The notes under the pieces: generated by a model
Database searches by the model: none
What the model was told of the DNA's origin: nothing
What the model saw: the letters and a program-made list of their open reading frames with translations, nothing else
Part shown: positions 25,201 through 37,936 of the stretch, one piece after another
How the letters are laid out: each line of letters opens with the position of its first letter
Numbering within the stretch: position 1 is the stretch's first letter
Position numbers and translations under genes: made by a program
NCBI RefSeq assembly: GCF_051401765.1
Contig: NW_027480422.1
Span: 20,230,001-20,294,000, forward strand
DNA from: Calliopsis andreniformis
Taxonomy: Eukaryota; Arthropoda; Insecta; Hymenoptera; Andrenidae
Direction of reading: 5' to 3'
Length of the DNA stretch: 64,000 nt

Positions 25201-25570
25201 ACTGTTTTTCCGTTGTATAAAATGAATGATTGCAAACAGTGTGAAAGTAATGGTCATTTCAACGCCCTGGACTACCTAGGCATCACTCTAGGGCGTTGCT
25301 CCACTAGATCGAATGACTAGGGACTTAGAATTCAACGCCAGAAGCATAAAATACAATATAAATCCAACAGTTTGTCCATGGTATAACAGGAATAATTGCA
25401 ACCACTGTGAAAGTAGTGGTCATTTATACGTCCCGGGCAACCTAGGTTTGGCTCTAGGGCGTTGCTTCACCACGTCGAATGGTTAGGGCCTTAGAAGTCA
25501 ACGCCAGAAGCATAAAATACAATATAAATACAACAGTTTTTCCATTGTATAAAATGAATAATTGCAAACA
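16277..25570 (+). repeat. Segmental duplication inside the satellite, copy 2
   Basis: The junction near 16277 joins the end of copy 1 to a second copy of the sequence from about 6324 (GTGTGAAAGTAAAGGTC, then TAACTGTAGGGCGTCGC). Relative to copy 1 it lacks about 995 bp (at 17985) and 498 bp (at about 18383). It carries an extra 498 bp (about 20240-20740) and an extra 332 bp (about 24130-24460). Substitutions between copies are few over hundreds of bases, so the duplication is recent compared with divergence among monomers. Confidence 0.88.
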
Positions 25571-26679
25571 GTGTGATAGAAATGGTCATTTCTACGTTCC
25601 GGGCAACCTAGGCTTCACGCTAGGGCGTTGCTCCACCAGGTCGAATAATTAGGGCCTTAGAAAACAACGCCAGACGCATGAAATACAATAAAAATTTAAC
25701 ATCTATTCCATCGTATTAAATGTATAATTGCAACCAGTGTGAAAGTAATGGTCATTTCTGCGTTCCGGGCAACATAGGCTTCACTCTTGGACGTTGCCCC
25801 ACCATAACGAAAAGTTAGGGCCTAAGAAGTCAACGCCAGAAGCATAAAATAAAATAAAATAACAACAGTTTTTCCATCGTGTAAAAGGTACAATTGCAAC
25901 CAGTGTGAAAGTAATGGTCATTTCTACGTACCGGGTAACATAGGCCTCACTCTTGGACGTTGCTCCAAGAGATCGAATTGCTAGGACCTTAGAAGTCAAC
26001 GCCAGAAGCAAAAAATACAATATAAATGCAATAGTTTTTCCATTGTATAAAATGAATAGTTGCAAACAGTGTGATAGAAATGGTCATTTCTACGTTCCGG
26101 GCAACATACGCTTCACTCTTGGACGTTGCTCCACCAGATCGAAAAGTTAGGGCCTAAGAAGTCAACGCTAGAAGCATAAAATACAATAAAAATACAACAG
26201 CTTTTCCATCGTATAAAAGGTATAATTGCAACCAATGTGAAAGTAATGGTCACTTCTACGTTCCGGGCAACATAGGCTTCACTCTTGGACGTTGCCCCAC
26301 CAGATCGAAAGGTTAGGGCCTAAGAAGTCAACGCCAGAAGCATAAAATAAAATAAAACTACAACAGTTTTTCCATCGTATAACAGGAATAATTGCAACCA
26401 GTGTGAAGGTGATGGTCATTTCTACGTTCCGGGCAACCTAGGCATCACTCTAGGGCGTTGCTCCACCAGATCCAATAGTTAGGGCCTAAGAATCCAACGC
26501 CAGGAGCATTAAATACAAAATAAATACAACAGTTTTTCCATCGTAAAACAGCAATAATTGCAACCAGTGTGAAAGTACTGGTCATTTCTACGTTCCGGCG
26601 ACCTAGGCTTCACTCCAGGGCGTTGCTCCACCAGATCGAATAGTTAGGGACTTAGAATTCAACGCCAGAAGCATAAAAT

Positions 26680-27170
26680 ACAACATAAATGCAACAGTTT
26701 TTCCATCGTATAACAGGAATAATTGCAGCCAGTGTGTCAGTACTGTGAATTCCTACGTCTCGGGCAACCTAGGCTTCACTCTAGGGCGTTGCTCCACCAG
26801 GTCGAATAGCTAGGGCCTTAGAAGTCAACGCCAGAAGAATAAAATAACATAAAAATACAACAGCTTTTCCATCGTATAACAGGAGTAATTGCAACCAGTG
26901 TGAAATAGATGGGCATTTCTACGTTCCGGGCAACCTAGGCTTCACTCTTGGCGTTGCCCAACCAGATCGAATAGCTAGGACCTTAGAAGTCAAAGCCAAA
27001 AGCACAAAATACAACAAAAATGCAACAGTTCTTCGATCGTATAAAATGAATAATTGCAACCAGTGTGAAAGTGATGGTCATTTCTACGTTCCGGGCAACC
27101 TAGGCTCCACTCTAGGGCGTTGGTCCACCAGATCCAAAAGTCAGGGCCTAAGAAGCCAACGCCAGAAGCA
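26680..27170 (+). repeat. Third copy of a three-monomer segment
   Basis: This segment repeats about 12580-13080 and 21540-22040. A diagnostic monomer reads GCAGCCAGTGTGTCAGTAC, with TTGCAGCC at 21581 and 26723: 5142 bp apart, or 31 monomers less 4 bp. The next monomers (CACTCTTGGCGTTGCCCAACC, then AAAGCC(A)GAAGCAC) follow in the same order. Confidence 0.75.
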
Positions 27171-27279
27171 TAAAATACGATGTAAGTACAACAGTTTTTC
27201 CACCGTATAAAACGAATTATTGGAACCAGTCTGAAGGTAATGGCCATTTCTACGCTCCGGGCATCCTATGCTTCACTCT

Positions 27280-27890
27280 AGGGCGTTGGTCCACCAGATC
27301 CAATAGTTAGGGCCTAAGAAGTCAACGCCAGAAACATAAAGTACAATTAAAATCCAGCAGCTTGTAGATCGTATAACAGGGATGATTGCAACCAGTGTGA
27401 AAGTGGTAGTCATATCTACGTTCCGGGGAACCTAGGTTTCGCTCTTGGGAGTTGCTCCACCACGTCGGATAGTTAGGGCCATAGGAGTCAACGCCAGAAG
27501 CATAAAATACAAGAAAATCACAACAGTTTTTCCATCGTATAACAGGAATAATTGCAACCAGTGTGAAAGTGATGGTCATTTCTACGTTCCGGGCATCCTA
27601 GGCTTCACTCCAGGTCGTTGGTCCACCAGATCCAAAAGTCAGGGCCTAAGAAGCCAACGCCAGAAGCATAAAATACGATATAAGTACAACAGTTTTTCCA
27701 TCGTATAAAACTAATAATTGCAACCAGTCTGAAAGTAATGGACATTTCTACGCTCCGGGCATCCTAGGCTTCACTCTACGGCGTTGGTCCACCAGATCCA
27801 ATAGTTAGTGCCTTAGGAATCAACGCCAGAAGCATAAAATACAATATAAATACAACAGTTTTTCCATCGTATAAAAGGTATAATTGCAAC
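27280..27890 (+). repeat. Third copy of a segment of about 3.5 monomers
   Basis: This segment repeats about 15190-15800 and 24460-25070 at offset 2820 from the latter (17 monomers less 2 bp). It shares markers such as AACATAAAGTACAATTAAAATC and GGGGAACCTAGG followed by GCTCTTGGGAGTTGC. Confidence 0.8.
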
Positions 27891-28860
27891 CAATGTGAAA
27901 GTAATTGTCACTTCAACGTTCCGGGCAACATAGGCTTCACTCTCGGACGTTGCCCCACCAGATCGAAAAGTTAGGGCCTAAGAAGTCAACGCCAGAAGCA
28001 TAAAACCAAATAAAATTACAGCAGTTTTTCCATTGTATAAAATGAATAATTGCAAACAGTGTGAAAGAAATGGTCATTTCTACGTTCCGGGCAACCTAGG
28101 CTTCACTCCTGGACGTTGCTCCAAGAGGTCGAATAGCTAGGGACTTAGAATTCAACGCCAGAAGCATAAAATACAATAAAAATCCAGCAGTTTGTCCACG
28201 GTATAACAGGAATAATTGCAACCAGTGTGAATGAAATGGTCATTTCTACGTTCCGGGCAACATAGGCTTCACTCTTGGACGTTGCTCCAAGAGATCGAAT
28301 GGCTAGGACCTTAGAGGTCAACGCCAGAAGCATAGAATACGGTATAAATACAACAGTCTTTCCATTGTATAAAATGTATAATTGCAAACTGTGTGAAAGT
28401 AATGGTCATTTCTACGTTCCGGGCAACCTTGGCTTCACTCTAGGGCGTTGCTCCACCAGGTCGAATAGTTAGGGCCTTTGAAAACAACGCCAGACGCTTA
28501 AAATACAATAAAATTACAACAGTTTTTCCATCGTATAACAGGAATAATTGCAACCAGTGTGAAAGTGATGGTCATTTCAACGCTCTGGGCTACCTAGGCA
28601 TCACTCTATGGCGTTGCTCCACCAGATCGAATAGCTAGGGACTTAGAATTCAACGCCAGAAGCATAAAATACAATAAAAATACAACAGTTTGTCCATGGT
28701 ATAACAGGAATAATTGCAACCAGTGTGAAAGTAATGATCATTTCTACGTTCCGGGAAAACTAGGCTTCACTCTAGGGTGTTGCTCCACCAGATCGAATAG
28801 CTAGGGACTTAGAATTCAACGCCAGAAGAATAAAATTCAACATAAGTATAACAGTTTTTC

Positions 28861-30780
28861 CATCATATAAAATGTATAATTGCAAGCAGTGTGAAGGTAA
28901 TGGTCATTTCTACGTTCCGGGCAACCCAGGCTTTACTGTAGAGCATTGCTCCACCAGATCGAATAGCTACGGCCTTAGAAGTCAACTCCAGAAGCATAAA
29001 ATACGATATAAATACAACAGCTTTTCCATCGTATAAAATGAATAATTGCAAACAGTGTGAAAGTTATGGTCCTTTCTACGTTCCGGGCAACCTAGGCTTA
29101 ACTCCAGGGCGTTGCTCCAACAGATCGAATAGTTAGGGACTTTGAATACAGCGCCAGAAGCATAAAATACAATAGAAATGCAACAGTTTTTCCATCGTAT
29201 AACAGGAGTAATTGCAACCAGTGTGAAGGTAATGGTCTTTTCTACGTTCCGGGCAACCTAGGCTTCACTCTAGGGCGTTGGTCCACCAGATCCAATTGTT
29301 AGGGACTAAGAAGTCAACGCCAGAAGCATAAAATACAATATAAATACAACAGCTTTTCCATCGTATATAACGTATATTTGCAAACAGTGTGAAAGTAAAG
29401 GTCATTTCTACGTTCCGGGCAACCTAGGCTTCACTCTAGGGCATTGTTCCAACAGATCGAATAGCTACGGTCTTAGAAGTCAGCGCCTGAAGCATAAAAT
29501 ACAGCCCAAGTGCAACAGTTTTACCATCGTATAAAATGAATAATCGCAAGCAGTGTGAAGGTAATGGTCATTTCTACGTTCCGGGCAACCTAGGCTTCAC
29601 CCTAGGGCGTTACTCCACCAGATCGAATAGTTAGGGCCTTAGAAGTCAACGTCCGAAGAATAAAATACGAAATAAATAGAACAGTTTTTCCATTGTATAA
29701 AACGAATAATTGAAACCAGTGTGAAGGTTATGATCTTTTCTACGTTCCGCGCAACCTGGACGTCACCACAGGGCGTCGCTCCACCAGATCCAAAAGTTAC
29801 GACCTAAGAAGTCAGCGCCAGAAGCATAAAATACAAAATAGATACAACAGTTTTTCCATCGTATAAAACGAATAATTGCAACCAGTGTGAAAGTACAGGT
29901 CATTTCTACGTTCCTGGCAACCTAGGCATCGCTTAAGGGCGTTGCTCCACCAGATCGAATTGTTGCGGCCTTAGAAGTCAACTCCAGAAGCATAAAATAC
30001 AATATAAATACAACAGCTTTTCCATCGCATAAAATGAATGATTCCAAACAGTGTGAAAGTTATGGTCATTTCTACTTTCCGGGCAACCTAGGCTTAACTC
30101 CAGTGCGTTGCTCCACCAGGTCGAAAAGCTAGGAACTTTGAATACAACGCCAGAAGCATAAAATACAACATAAGTATAACAGTTTTTCCATCATATAAAA
30201 TGTATAATTGCAAGCAGTGTGAAGGTAATGGTTACTTCTACGTTCCGGGCAACCCAGGCTTTACTGTAGAGCATTGCTCCACCAGATCGAATAGCTACGG
30301 CCTTAGAAGTCAACTCCAGAAGCATAAAATACAATATAAATACAACAGCATTTCCATCGTATAAAATGAATAATTGCAAACAGTGTGAAAGTTATGGTCA
30401 TTTCTACGTTCCGGGCAACCTAGGCTTAACTCCACGGCGTTGCTCAACCAGATCGAATAGTTAGGGCCTAAGAAGTCAACGCCAGAAACATAAAATACAA
30501 CATAAATACAACAGCTTTTCCATCGTATATAATGTATATTTGCAAACATTGTGAAAGTAACGGTCATTTCTACGTTCCGGGCAACCTATGCTCCACTCAA
30601 GGGCGTTGCTCCACCAGATTGAATAGTAAGGGCCTAAGAAGTCAACGTCAGAAACATAAAATACAATATAAGTACAACAGTTTTTCCATCGTATAAAACG
30701 AATAATTGCATCCAGTGTGAAAGTAATGGCCATTTCTACGTTCCAGGCAACCTAGGCTTCACTGTAGGGTGTTGCTCTAC
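28861..30780 (+). repeat. 166-bp satellite array, block 3
   Basis: Monomers here resemble block 1. The TGTATATTTGCAAAC variant (in the form TATATAACG or TATATAATG) recurs near 29370 and 30535. An 8-monomer higher-order repeat is clear: the segment at about 28850-29100 with CATCATATAAAATGTATAA and GAGCATTGCTCCACC recurs at about 30178-30430, 1328 bp (8 x 166) away. No gene is seen. Confidence 0.85.
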
Positions 30781-31410
30781 CAAATCGAATAGCTAGGGTC
30801 TTAGAAGTTTACGCCCGTAGCATAAAATAAAATTAAAATACAACAGTTTTTCCATCGTATAAAATGAGTAATTGCAATCAGTGTGAATGTAATGGTCATT
30901 TCTGCGTTCCGTTCAACCTAGGATGCACTCTAGGGCGTTGCTGCATCAGAACGAATAGTTAGGGCCTGAGAAGTCAACGCCCGAAGCATATAATACAATA
31001 AAAATGCAACAGTTTTGCCATCGTGTAACAGGAATAACTGCAACCAGTGTGAAGGTAATGGTCATTTCGACGTTCCGGGCAACCTATGCTTCGCTCTAGG
31101 GCCTTGCTCAACCAGATCGAATAGCTAGGGCCTTAGAAGTCAACGCCCGAAGCATAAAATACAAAATAAATACAACAATTTCTCCATCGTATGAAGCGAA
31201 TAATTGCAACCAGTGTCAAAGTTATGGTCATTTCTACGTTCCTGGCAACCTAGGCGTCTCTCTAGGGCGTTGCTTCACCAGATCGAATAGTTAGGGCAAT
31301 AGAAGTCAACGCCCGAAGCATAAGATACAATAAAAATACAATAGTTGTTCCATCGTATAAAATGAATAATTGCAATCAGTGTGAAGGTAATGGTCATTTC
31401 TACGTTCCGG

Positions 31411-31439
31411 GCAACCTAGGCTTCACTCTAGGGCGTTGC
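31411..31439. other. Dyad in the satellite monomer (one representative of about 360)
   Basis: GCAAC (31411-31415) plus CTAG (31416-31419) is complementary to CTAG (31428-31431) plus GTTGC (31435-31439). The loop is GCTTCACT (8 nt) and the right arm has a bulge GGC. The same dyad is in most monomers on both arms of the array and belongs to the best-kept part of the repeat. It can fold as a small hairpin or cruciform, or be a protein-binding site; no function is shown. Confidence 0.7.
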
Positions 31440-31974
31440 TCCACCAGATCGAATACTTCGGGCCTTAGAAGTCAACGCCCGAAGCATAAAATACAATAAA
31501 GATACAACAGTTTTTCCATCGTATAAAACGAATAATTGCATCCAGTGTGAAAGTAACGGCCATATCTACGTTCCGGGCAACCTAGGCTTCACCCTAGGCC
31601 CTTGCTCAACCAGATCGAATAGGTAGGGCTTTACAAGTCAACGCCCGAAGCATAAAATACAAAATAAATACAACAGTTTTTCCATCGTATAAAACGGATA
31701 ATTGCAACCAGTGTGAAGGTTATGGTCATTTCTACGTTCCTGGCAACCTAGGCTTGACTCCAGGGCGTTGCTCCACCAGATCGAATAGTTAGCGCCTTAG
31801 AAGTCAACGCCCGAAGCATAAAATAGAATAAAGATACAACAGATATTCCATCGCATAAAACGAATACTAGCAACCGGTGTGAAAGTTATGGTCATTTCTA
31901 AGTGCCGGTCAACCTAGGCTTCACCCTAGGGAGTTGGTCCACCAGATAGAATCGTTAGTGCCTTAGATGTCAAC

Positions 31975-32900
31975 GCCCGAAGCATAAAATACAATAAAAA
32001 TACAATAGTTCTTCCATCGTATTAAATGAATAATTGCAATCAGTGTGAAGGTAATGGTCATTTCTACGTTCCGGGGAACCTAGGCTTCACTCTAGGGCGT
32101 TGCTCCACCAGATCGAATGGTCACGGCCTAAGAAGTCAACGCCCGAAGCATAAAATACAATAAAGATACTACAGATTTTCCATCGTATAACAGGTGTAAT
32201 TGCAACCAGTGTGAAAGTGATGGTCATTCCTACGTTCCGGGCAACCTATGCTCCACTCTAGGGCGTTGTTCCACCACATCCAATTGTTAGGGCCTTGGAA
32301 GTCAACGCCAGAAGCATAAAATACAAAACAAATACAACAGTTTTTCCATCGCATAAAACGAATAATAGCAACCGGTGTGAAAGTTATGGTCATTTCTAAG
32401 TGCCGGTCAACCTAGGCTTCACCCTAGGGCGTTGCTCCACCAGAGAGAATCGTTAGTGCCTTAGATGTCAACGCCCGAAGCATAAAATACAATGAAAATG
32501 CAACGGTTTTTCCATCGTATAACACGAATAACTGCAACCCGTGTGAAAGTGATAGTCATTTCTACGCTCGGGGAAACCTAGGCTTCAATCTAGGGCGTTG
32601 TTCCATCAGATCGAATAGCAAGGGCCTAAGAAGTCAACGCCAGAAACATAAAATACAATATAAGTACAACAGTTTTTCCATCGTATAAAACGAATAATTG
32701 CATCCAGTGTGAAAGTAATAGCCATTTCTACGTACCGGCAACCTAGGCTTCACTCTAGGGCGTTGCTCCACCACAACGAACAGTTAGTGTCTTAGAAGTC
32801 AACGCCCGAAGCATACAGTACAATAAAGATAAAACAGATTTTCCATCGTATAACAGGAGTAATTGCAACCAGTGTGAAAGTGATGGTCATTTCTACGTTC
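31975..32900 (+). repeat. Duplicated segment of about 5.6 monomers, copy 1
   Basis: It matches 35626-36551 at offset 3651 (22 monomers less 1). A largely overlapping part (about 32130-32980) matches 37937-38787 at offset 5807 (35 monomers less 3). Shared markers include GTGCCGGTCAACCTAGGC, CACCAGAGAGAATCG and CTCGGGGAAACCTAGG. Confidence 0.85.
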
Positions 32901-34440
32901 CGGGCAACCTATGCTTCACTCTAGGGCGTTGTCCCACCACATCGAATTGTTAGGGCCTTGGAAGTCAACGCCAGAAGCATAAAATACAAAACAAATACAA
33001 CAGTTTTTCCATCGTATAAAACAAATAATAGCAACGGGTATGAAAGTTATGGTCATTTCTACGTTCCGGTCAACCTAGGCTTCACTCGAGGGCGTTGCTC
33101 CACCAGATAGAATCGTTAGGGCCTTAGATGTCAACGCCCGAAGCATAAAATACAATGAAAATGCAACGGTTTTTCCATCGTATAACACGAATAATTGCAA
33201 CCCGTGTGAATGTGATAGGCATTTCTACGTTCCAGGCAACCTAGGCTTCACTGTAGGGTGTTGCCCTGCCAAACCGAATAGCTAGGGCCTTAGAAGTCTA
33301 CGCCCTGAGCATATAATACAGAATAAGCACAACAGTTTTTCCATCGTATAAAACGAATAATTGCATCCAGTGTGAAAGTAATGGCCATATCTACGTTACG
33401 GGCAAACTAGGCTTGGCTCTACGGCGCTGCTCCACCAGATCGAATGGTTAGGGCCTCAGAAGACAACGCCCGAAGCATAAAATACAATAAAGATACAACA
33501 GTTTTTCCATTTTATAACAGGAGTAATTGCAACCAGTGTGAAAGTGATGGTCATTTCTACGTTCTGTGCAAGCTAGGCTTCACTCTAGGGCGTTGTTCCG
33601 CCAGGACGAATTGTTAAGGACTTAGAAGTCAACGCCAGAAGCGTAAAATACGAAACAAATGCAACAGTTTTTCCATCGTATAAAACGAATAATTGCAACC
33701 GATGTGAAAATTATGGTCATTTCTACGTTCCGGGCGACCTAGGCTTCACTCTAGAGCGTTGCACCACCAGATGGAATAGTTAGGGCCTTAGAAGTCAACG
33801 CCCGAAGCATAAAATACAATAAAAATACAATAGTTTTTCCATCGTATAAAATGAATAATTGCAATCAGTGTGAAGGTAATGGTCATTTCTACGTTCCGGG
33901 CAACCTAGGCTTCACTCTAGGGCGTTGCACCACCAGATCGAATGGTCAGGGCCTAAGAAGTCAACGCCCGAAGCATAAAATACAATAAAGATACAACAGT
34001 TTTTCCATCGTATAAAACGAATAATTGCATCCAGAGTGAAAGTAACGGCCATATCTACGTTCCGGACAACCTAGGCTTCACTCTAGACCATTGCACGACC
34101 AGATCGAATAGCTAGGGCTTTAGAAGTCAACGACCGAAGCATAAAATACAAAATAAATACTACAGTTTTTCCATCGTATAAAACGAATAATTGCAACCAG
34201 TGTGAAGGTTATCGTCATTTCTACGTTCCTGGCAACCTAGGCTTCACTCTGGGGCGTTGCTCCACCAGATCGAATAGTTAGGGCCTTAGAAGTCAACGCC
34301 CGAAGCATATAATACAATAAAAATACAACAGTTTTTCCATCGTATAAAACGAATAATTGCAACCAGTGTGAAGGTTATGGTCATATCTACGTTCCTGGCA
34401 ACCTAGGCTTGACTCTAGGGCGTTGCTCCACCAGATCGAA

Positions 34441-35590
34441 TAGTTAGGGCCTTAGAAGTCAACGCCCGAAGCATAAAATAGAATAAAAATACAATAGTTT
34501 TTCAACCGTATAAAATGAATAATTGCAATCAGTGTGAAGGTAATGGTCATTTCTGCGTTCCGGGCAACCTAGGATTCACTCTAGGGCGTTGCTGCACCAG
34601 ATCGAGTAGTTAGGGCCTGAGAAGTTAACGCCCGAAGCATATAATACAATAAAAATACAACAGTTTTTCCATCGTATAACAGGAATAACTGCAACCAATG
34701 TGAAGGTAATGGTCATTTCTGCGTTCCGGGCAACCTAGGATACACTCTAGGGCGTTGCTGCACCAGATCGAATAGTTAGGGCCTGAGAAGTCAACGCCCG
34801 AAGCATATAATACAATAAAAATACAACAGTATTTCCATCGTATAACAGGAATAACTGCAACCAGTGTGAAAGTAGTGGTCATTTCTGCGTTCCGGGCAAC
34901 CTATGCTTCGCTCTAGGGCGTTGCTCAACCAGATCGAAAAGCTAGGGCCTTAGAAGTCAACGCCCGAAGCATAAAATACAAAATAAATACAACAGTTTTT
35001 CCATCGTATAAAACGAATAATTGCAACCAGTGTGAAAGTTACGGTCATTTCTACGTTCCTGGAAACCTAGGCTTGACTCTAGGGCGTTGCTCCACCAGAT
35101 CGAATAGTTAGGGCCTTAGAAGTCAACGCCCGAAGCATAGAATACAATAAAAATACAATAGTTCTTCCATCGTAAAAAACGAATAATTGCAACCAGTGTG
35201 AAGGTTATGGTCATATCTTCGTTCCTGGCAACCTAGGCTTGACTCTAGGGCGTTGCTCCACCAGATCGAATAGTTAGGGCCTTAGAAGTCAACGCCCGAA
35301 GCATAAAATAGAATAAAAATACAATAGTTTTTCAACCGTATAAAATGAATAATTGCAATCAGTGTGAAGGTAATGGTCATTTCTGCGTTCCGGGCAACCT
35401 AGGATTCACTCTAGGGCGTTGCTGCACCAGATCGAGTAGTTAGGGCCTGAGAAGTTAACGCCCGAAGCATATAATACAATAAAAATACAACAGTTTTTCC
35501 ATCGTATAACAGGAATAACTGCAACCAATGTGAAGGTAATGGTCATTTCTGCGTTCCGGGCAACCTAGGATACACTCTAGGGCGTTGCTG
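34441..35590 (+). repeat. Tandem 5-monomer (830 bp) higher-order repeat
   Basis: The two-monomer marker GCATAAAATAGAATAAAAA followed by TTTTTCAACCGTATAAAATG lies at 34471 and 35301, exactly 830 bp apart. A third copy begins near 41573 (marker at 41603). The following GGATTCACTC and GGATACACTC monomers match in order in the first two copies; the third has GGATTCACTC in both. Confidence 0.85.
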
Positions 35591-35625
35591 CACCAGATCG
35601 AATAGTTAGGGCCTTAGAAGTCAAC

Positions 35626-36551
35626 GCCCGAAGCATAAAATACAATAAAAATACAATAGTTCTTCCATCGTATTAAATGAATAATTGCAATCAGTGTGAA
35701 GGTAATGGTCATTTCTACGTTCCGGGCAACCTAGGCTTCACTCTAGGGCGTTGCTCCACCAGATCGAATGGTCACGGCCTAAGAAGTCAACGCCCGAAGC
35801 ATAAAATACAATAAAGATACTACAGATTTTCCATCGTATAACAGGAGTAATTGCAACCAGTGTGAAAGTGATGGTCATTCCTACGTTCCGGGCAACCTAT
35901 GCTCCACTCTAGGGCGTTGTTCCACCACATCCAATTGTTAGGGCCTTGGAAGTCAACGCCAGAAGCATAAAATACAAAACAAATACAACAGTTTTTCCAT
36001 CGCATAAAACGAATAATAGCAACCGGTGTGAAAGTTATGGTCATTTCTAAGTGCCGGTCAACCTAGGCTTCACCCTAGGGCGTTGCTCCACCAGAGAGAA
36101 TCGCTAGTGCCTTAGATGTCAACGCCCGAAGCATAAAATACAATGAAAATGCAACGGTTTTTCCATCGTATAACACGAATAACTGCAACCCGTGTGAAAG
36201 TGATAGTCATTTCTACGCTCGGGGAAACCTAGGCTTCCATCTAGGGCGTTGTTCCACCAGATGGAATAGCATGGGCCTAAGAAGACAACGCCAGAAACAT
36301 AAAATACAATATAAGTACAACAGTTTTTCCATCCTATAAAACGAATAATTGCATCCAGTGTGAAAGTAATAGCCATTTCTACGTACCGGCAACCTAGGCT
36401 TCACTCTAGGGCGTTGCTCCACCACATCGAACAGTTAGTGTCTTAGAAGTCAACGCCCGAAGCATACAGTACAATAAAGATAAAACAGATTTTCCATCGT
36501 ATAACAGGAGTAATTGCAACCAGTGTGAAAGTGATGGTCATTTCTACGTTC
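35626..36551 (+). repeat. Duplicated segment of about 5.6 monomers, copy 2
   Basis: Partner of 31975-32900. Immediately after it the match jumps to about 33565, at offset 2987. The step of 664 is exactly four monomers, so four monomers present after copy 1 are absent here. Confidence 0.85.
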
Positions 36552-37936
36552 CGTGCAAGCTAGGCTTCACTCTAGGGCGTTGTTCCGCCGGGACGAATTG
36601 TTAAGGACTTAGAAGTCAACGCCAGAAGCGTAAAATACGAAACAAATGCAACAGTTTTTCCATCGTATAAAACGAATAATTGCAACCGATGTGAAAATTA
36701 TGGTCATTTCTACGTTCCGGGCGACCTAGGCTTCACTCTAGAGCGTTGCACCACCAGATGGAATAGTTAGGGCCTTAGAAGTCAACGCCCGAAGCATAAA
36801 ATACAATAAAAATACAATAGTTTTTCCATCGTATAAAATGAATAATTGCAATCAGTGTGAAGGTAATGGTCATTTCTACGTTCCGGGCAACCTAGGCTTC
36901 ACTCAAGGGCGTTGCACCACCAGATCGAATGGTCAGGGCCTAAGAAGTCAACGCCCGAAGCATAAAATACAATAAAGATACAACAGTTTTTCCATCGTAT
37001 AAAACGAATAATTGCAACCAGTGTGAAGGTTATCGTCATTTCTACGTTCCTGGCAACCTAGGCTTCACTCTGGGGCGTTGCTCCACCAGATCGAATAGTT
37101 AGGGCCTTAGAAGTCAACGCCCGAAGCATAAAATACAATAAAAATACAACAGTTTTTCCACCGTATAAAATGAATAATTGCAATCAGTGTGAAGGTAATG
37201 GTCATTTCTGCGTTCCGGGCAAGCTAGGATTCACTCTAGGGCGTTGCTGCAACAGATCGAATAGTTAGGGCCTTAGAAGTCCACGCCCGAAGCATATAAT
37301 ACAATAAAAATACAACAGTTTTTCCATCGTATAACAGGAGTAACTGCAACCAGTGTGAAGGTAATGGTCATTTCTACGTTCCGGGCAACCTATACTTCGC
37401 TCTAGGGCGTTGCTCAACCAGATCGAAAAGCTAGGACCTTAGAAGTTAACGCCCGAAGCACAAATTACAATGAAAATGCAACGGTTTTTCCATCGTATAA
37501 CACGAATAATTGCAACCCGTGTGAAAGTGATAGTCATTTCTACGCTCGGGGCAATCTAGGCTTGAATCTAGGGCCTTGTTCCACCAGATCGAATAGTAAG
37601 GTCCTAAGATGTCAACGCCAGAAACATAAAATACAATATAAGTACAACTGTTTTTCCATCGTATAAAACGAATAATTGCATCCAGTGTGAAAGTAATAGC
37701 CATTTGTACGTTCCGGCAACCTAGGCTTCACTCTAGGGCGTTGCTCCACCAGATCGAATACTTAGGGCCTTAGAAGTGAACGCCCGAAGCATAAAATACA
37801 ATAAAGATACAACAGTTTTTCCATCGTATAAAACGAATAATTGCATCCAGTGTGAAAGTAACGGCCATATCTACGTTCCGGGCAACATAGGCTTGGCTCT
37901 AGGGTGTTGCTCCACCAGATCGAATACTTAGGGCCT

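Larger units (their letters stand above)
6201..28860 (+). repeat. 166-bp satellite array, block 2
   Basis: About 136 monomers in plus orientation, most reading CGCCAGAAGCATAAAATAC. Subvariants differ in the TATAA segment (TATAACAGG, TATAAAACG, TATAAAATG) and in the final part (AGATCG or AGATCC). Most of the block is a tandem pair of duplicated segments of about 10 kb, listed separately. No gene is present: the recurring 65-, 80-, 85- and 87-codon frames are the repeat itself and occur on both strands. Confidence 0.96.

Noticed and set aside
31391..31412. CENP-B box in the TTTCTACGTTCCGGGC segment
   Set aside because: Only the CGGG end fits. The TTCG part and the central A of the core do not match on either strand.
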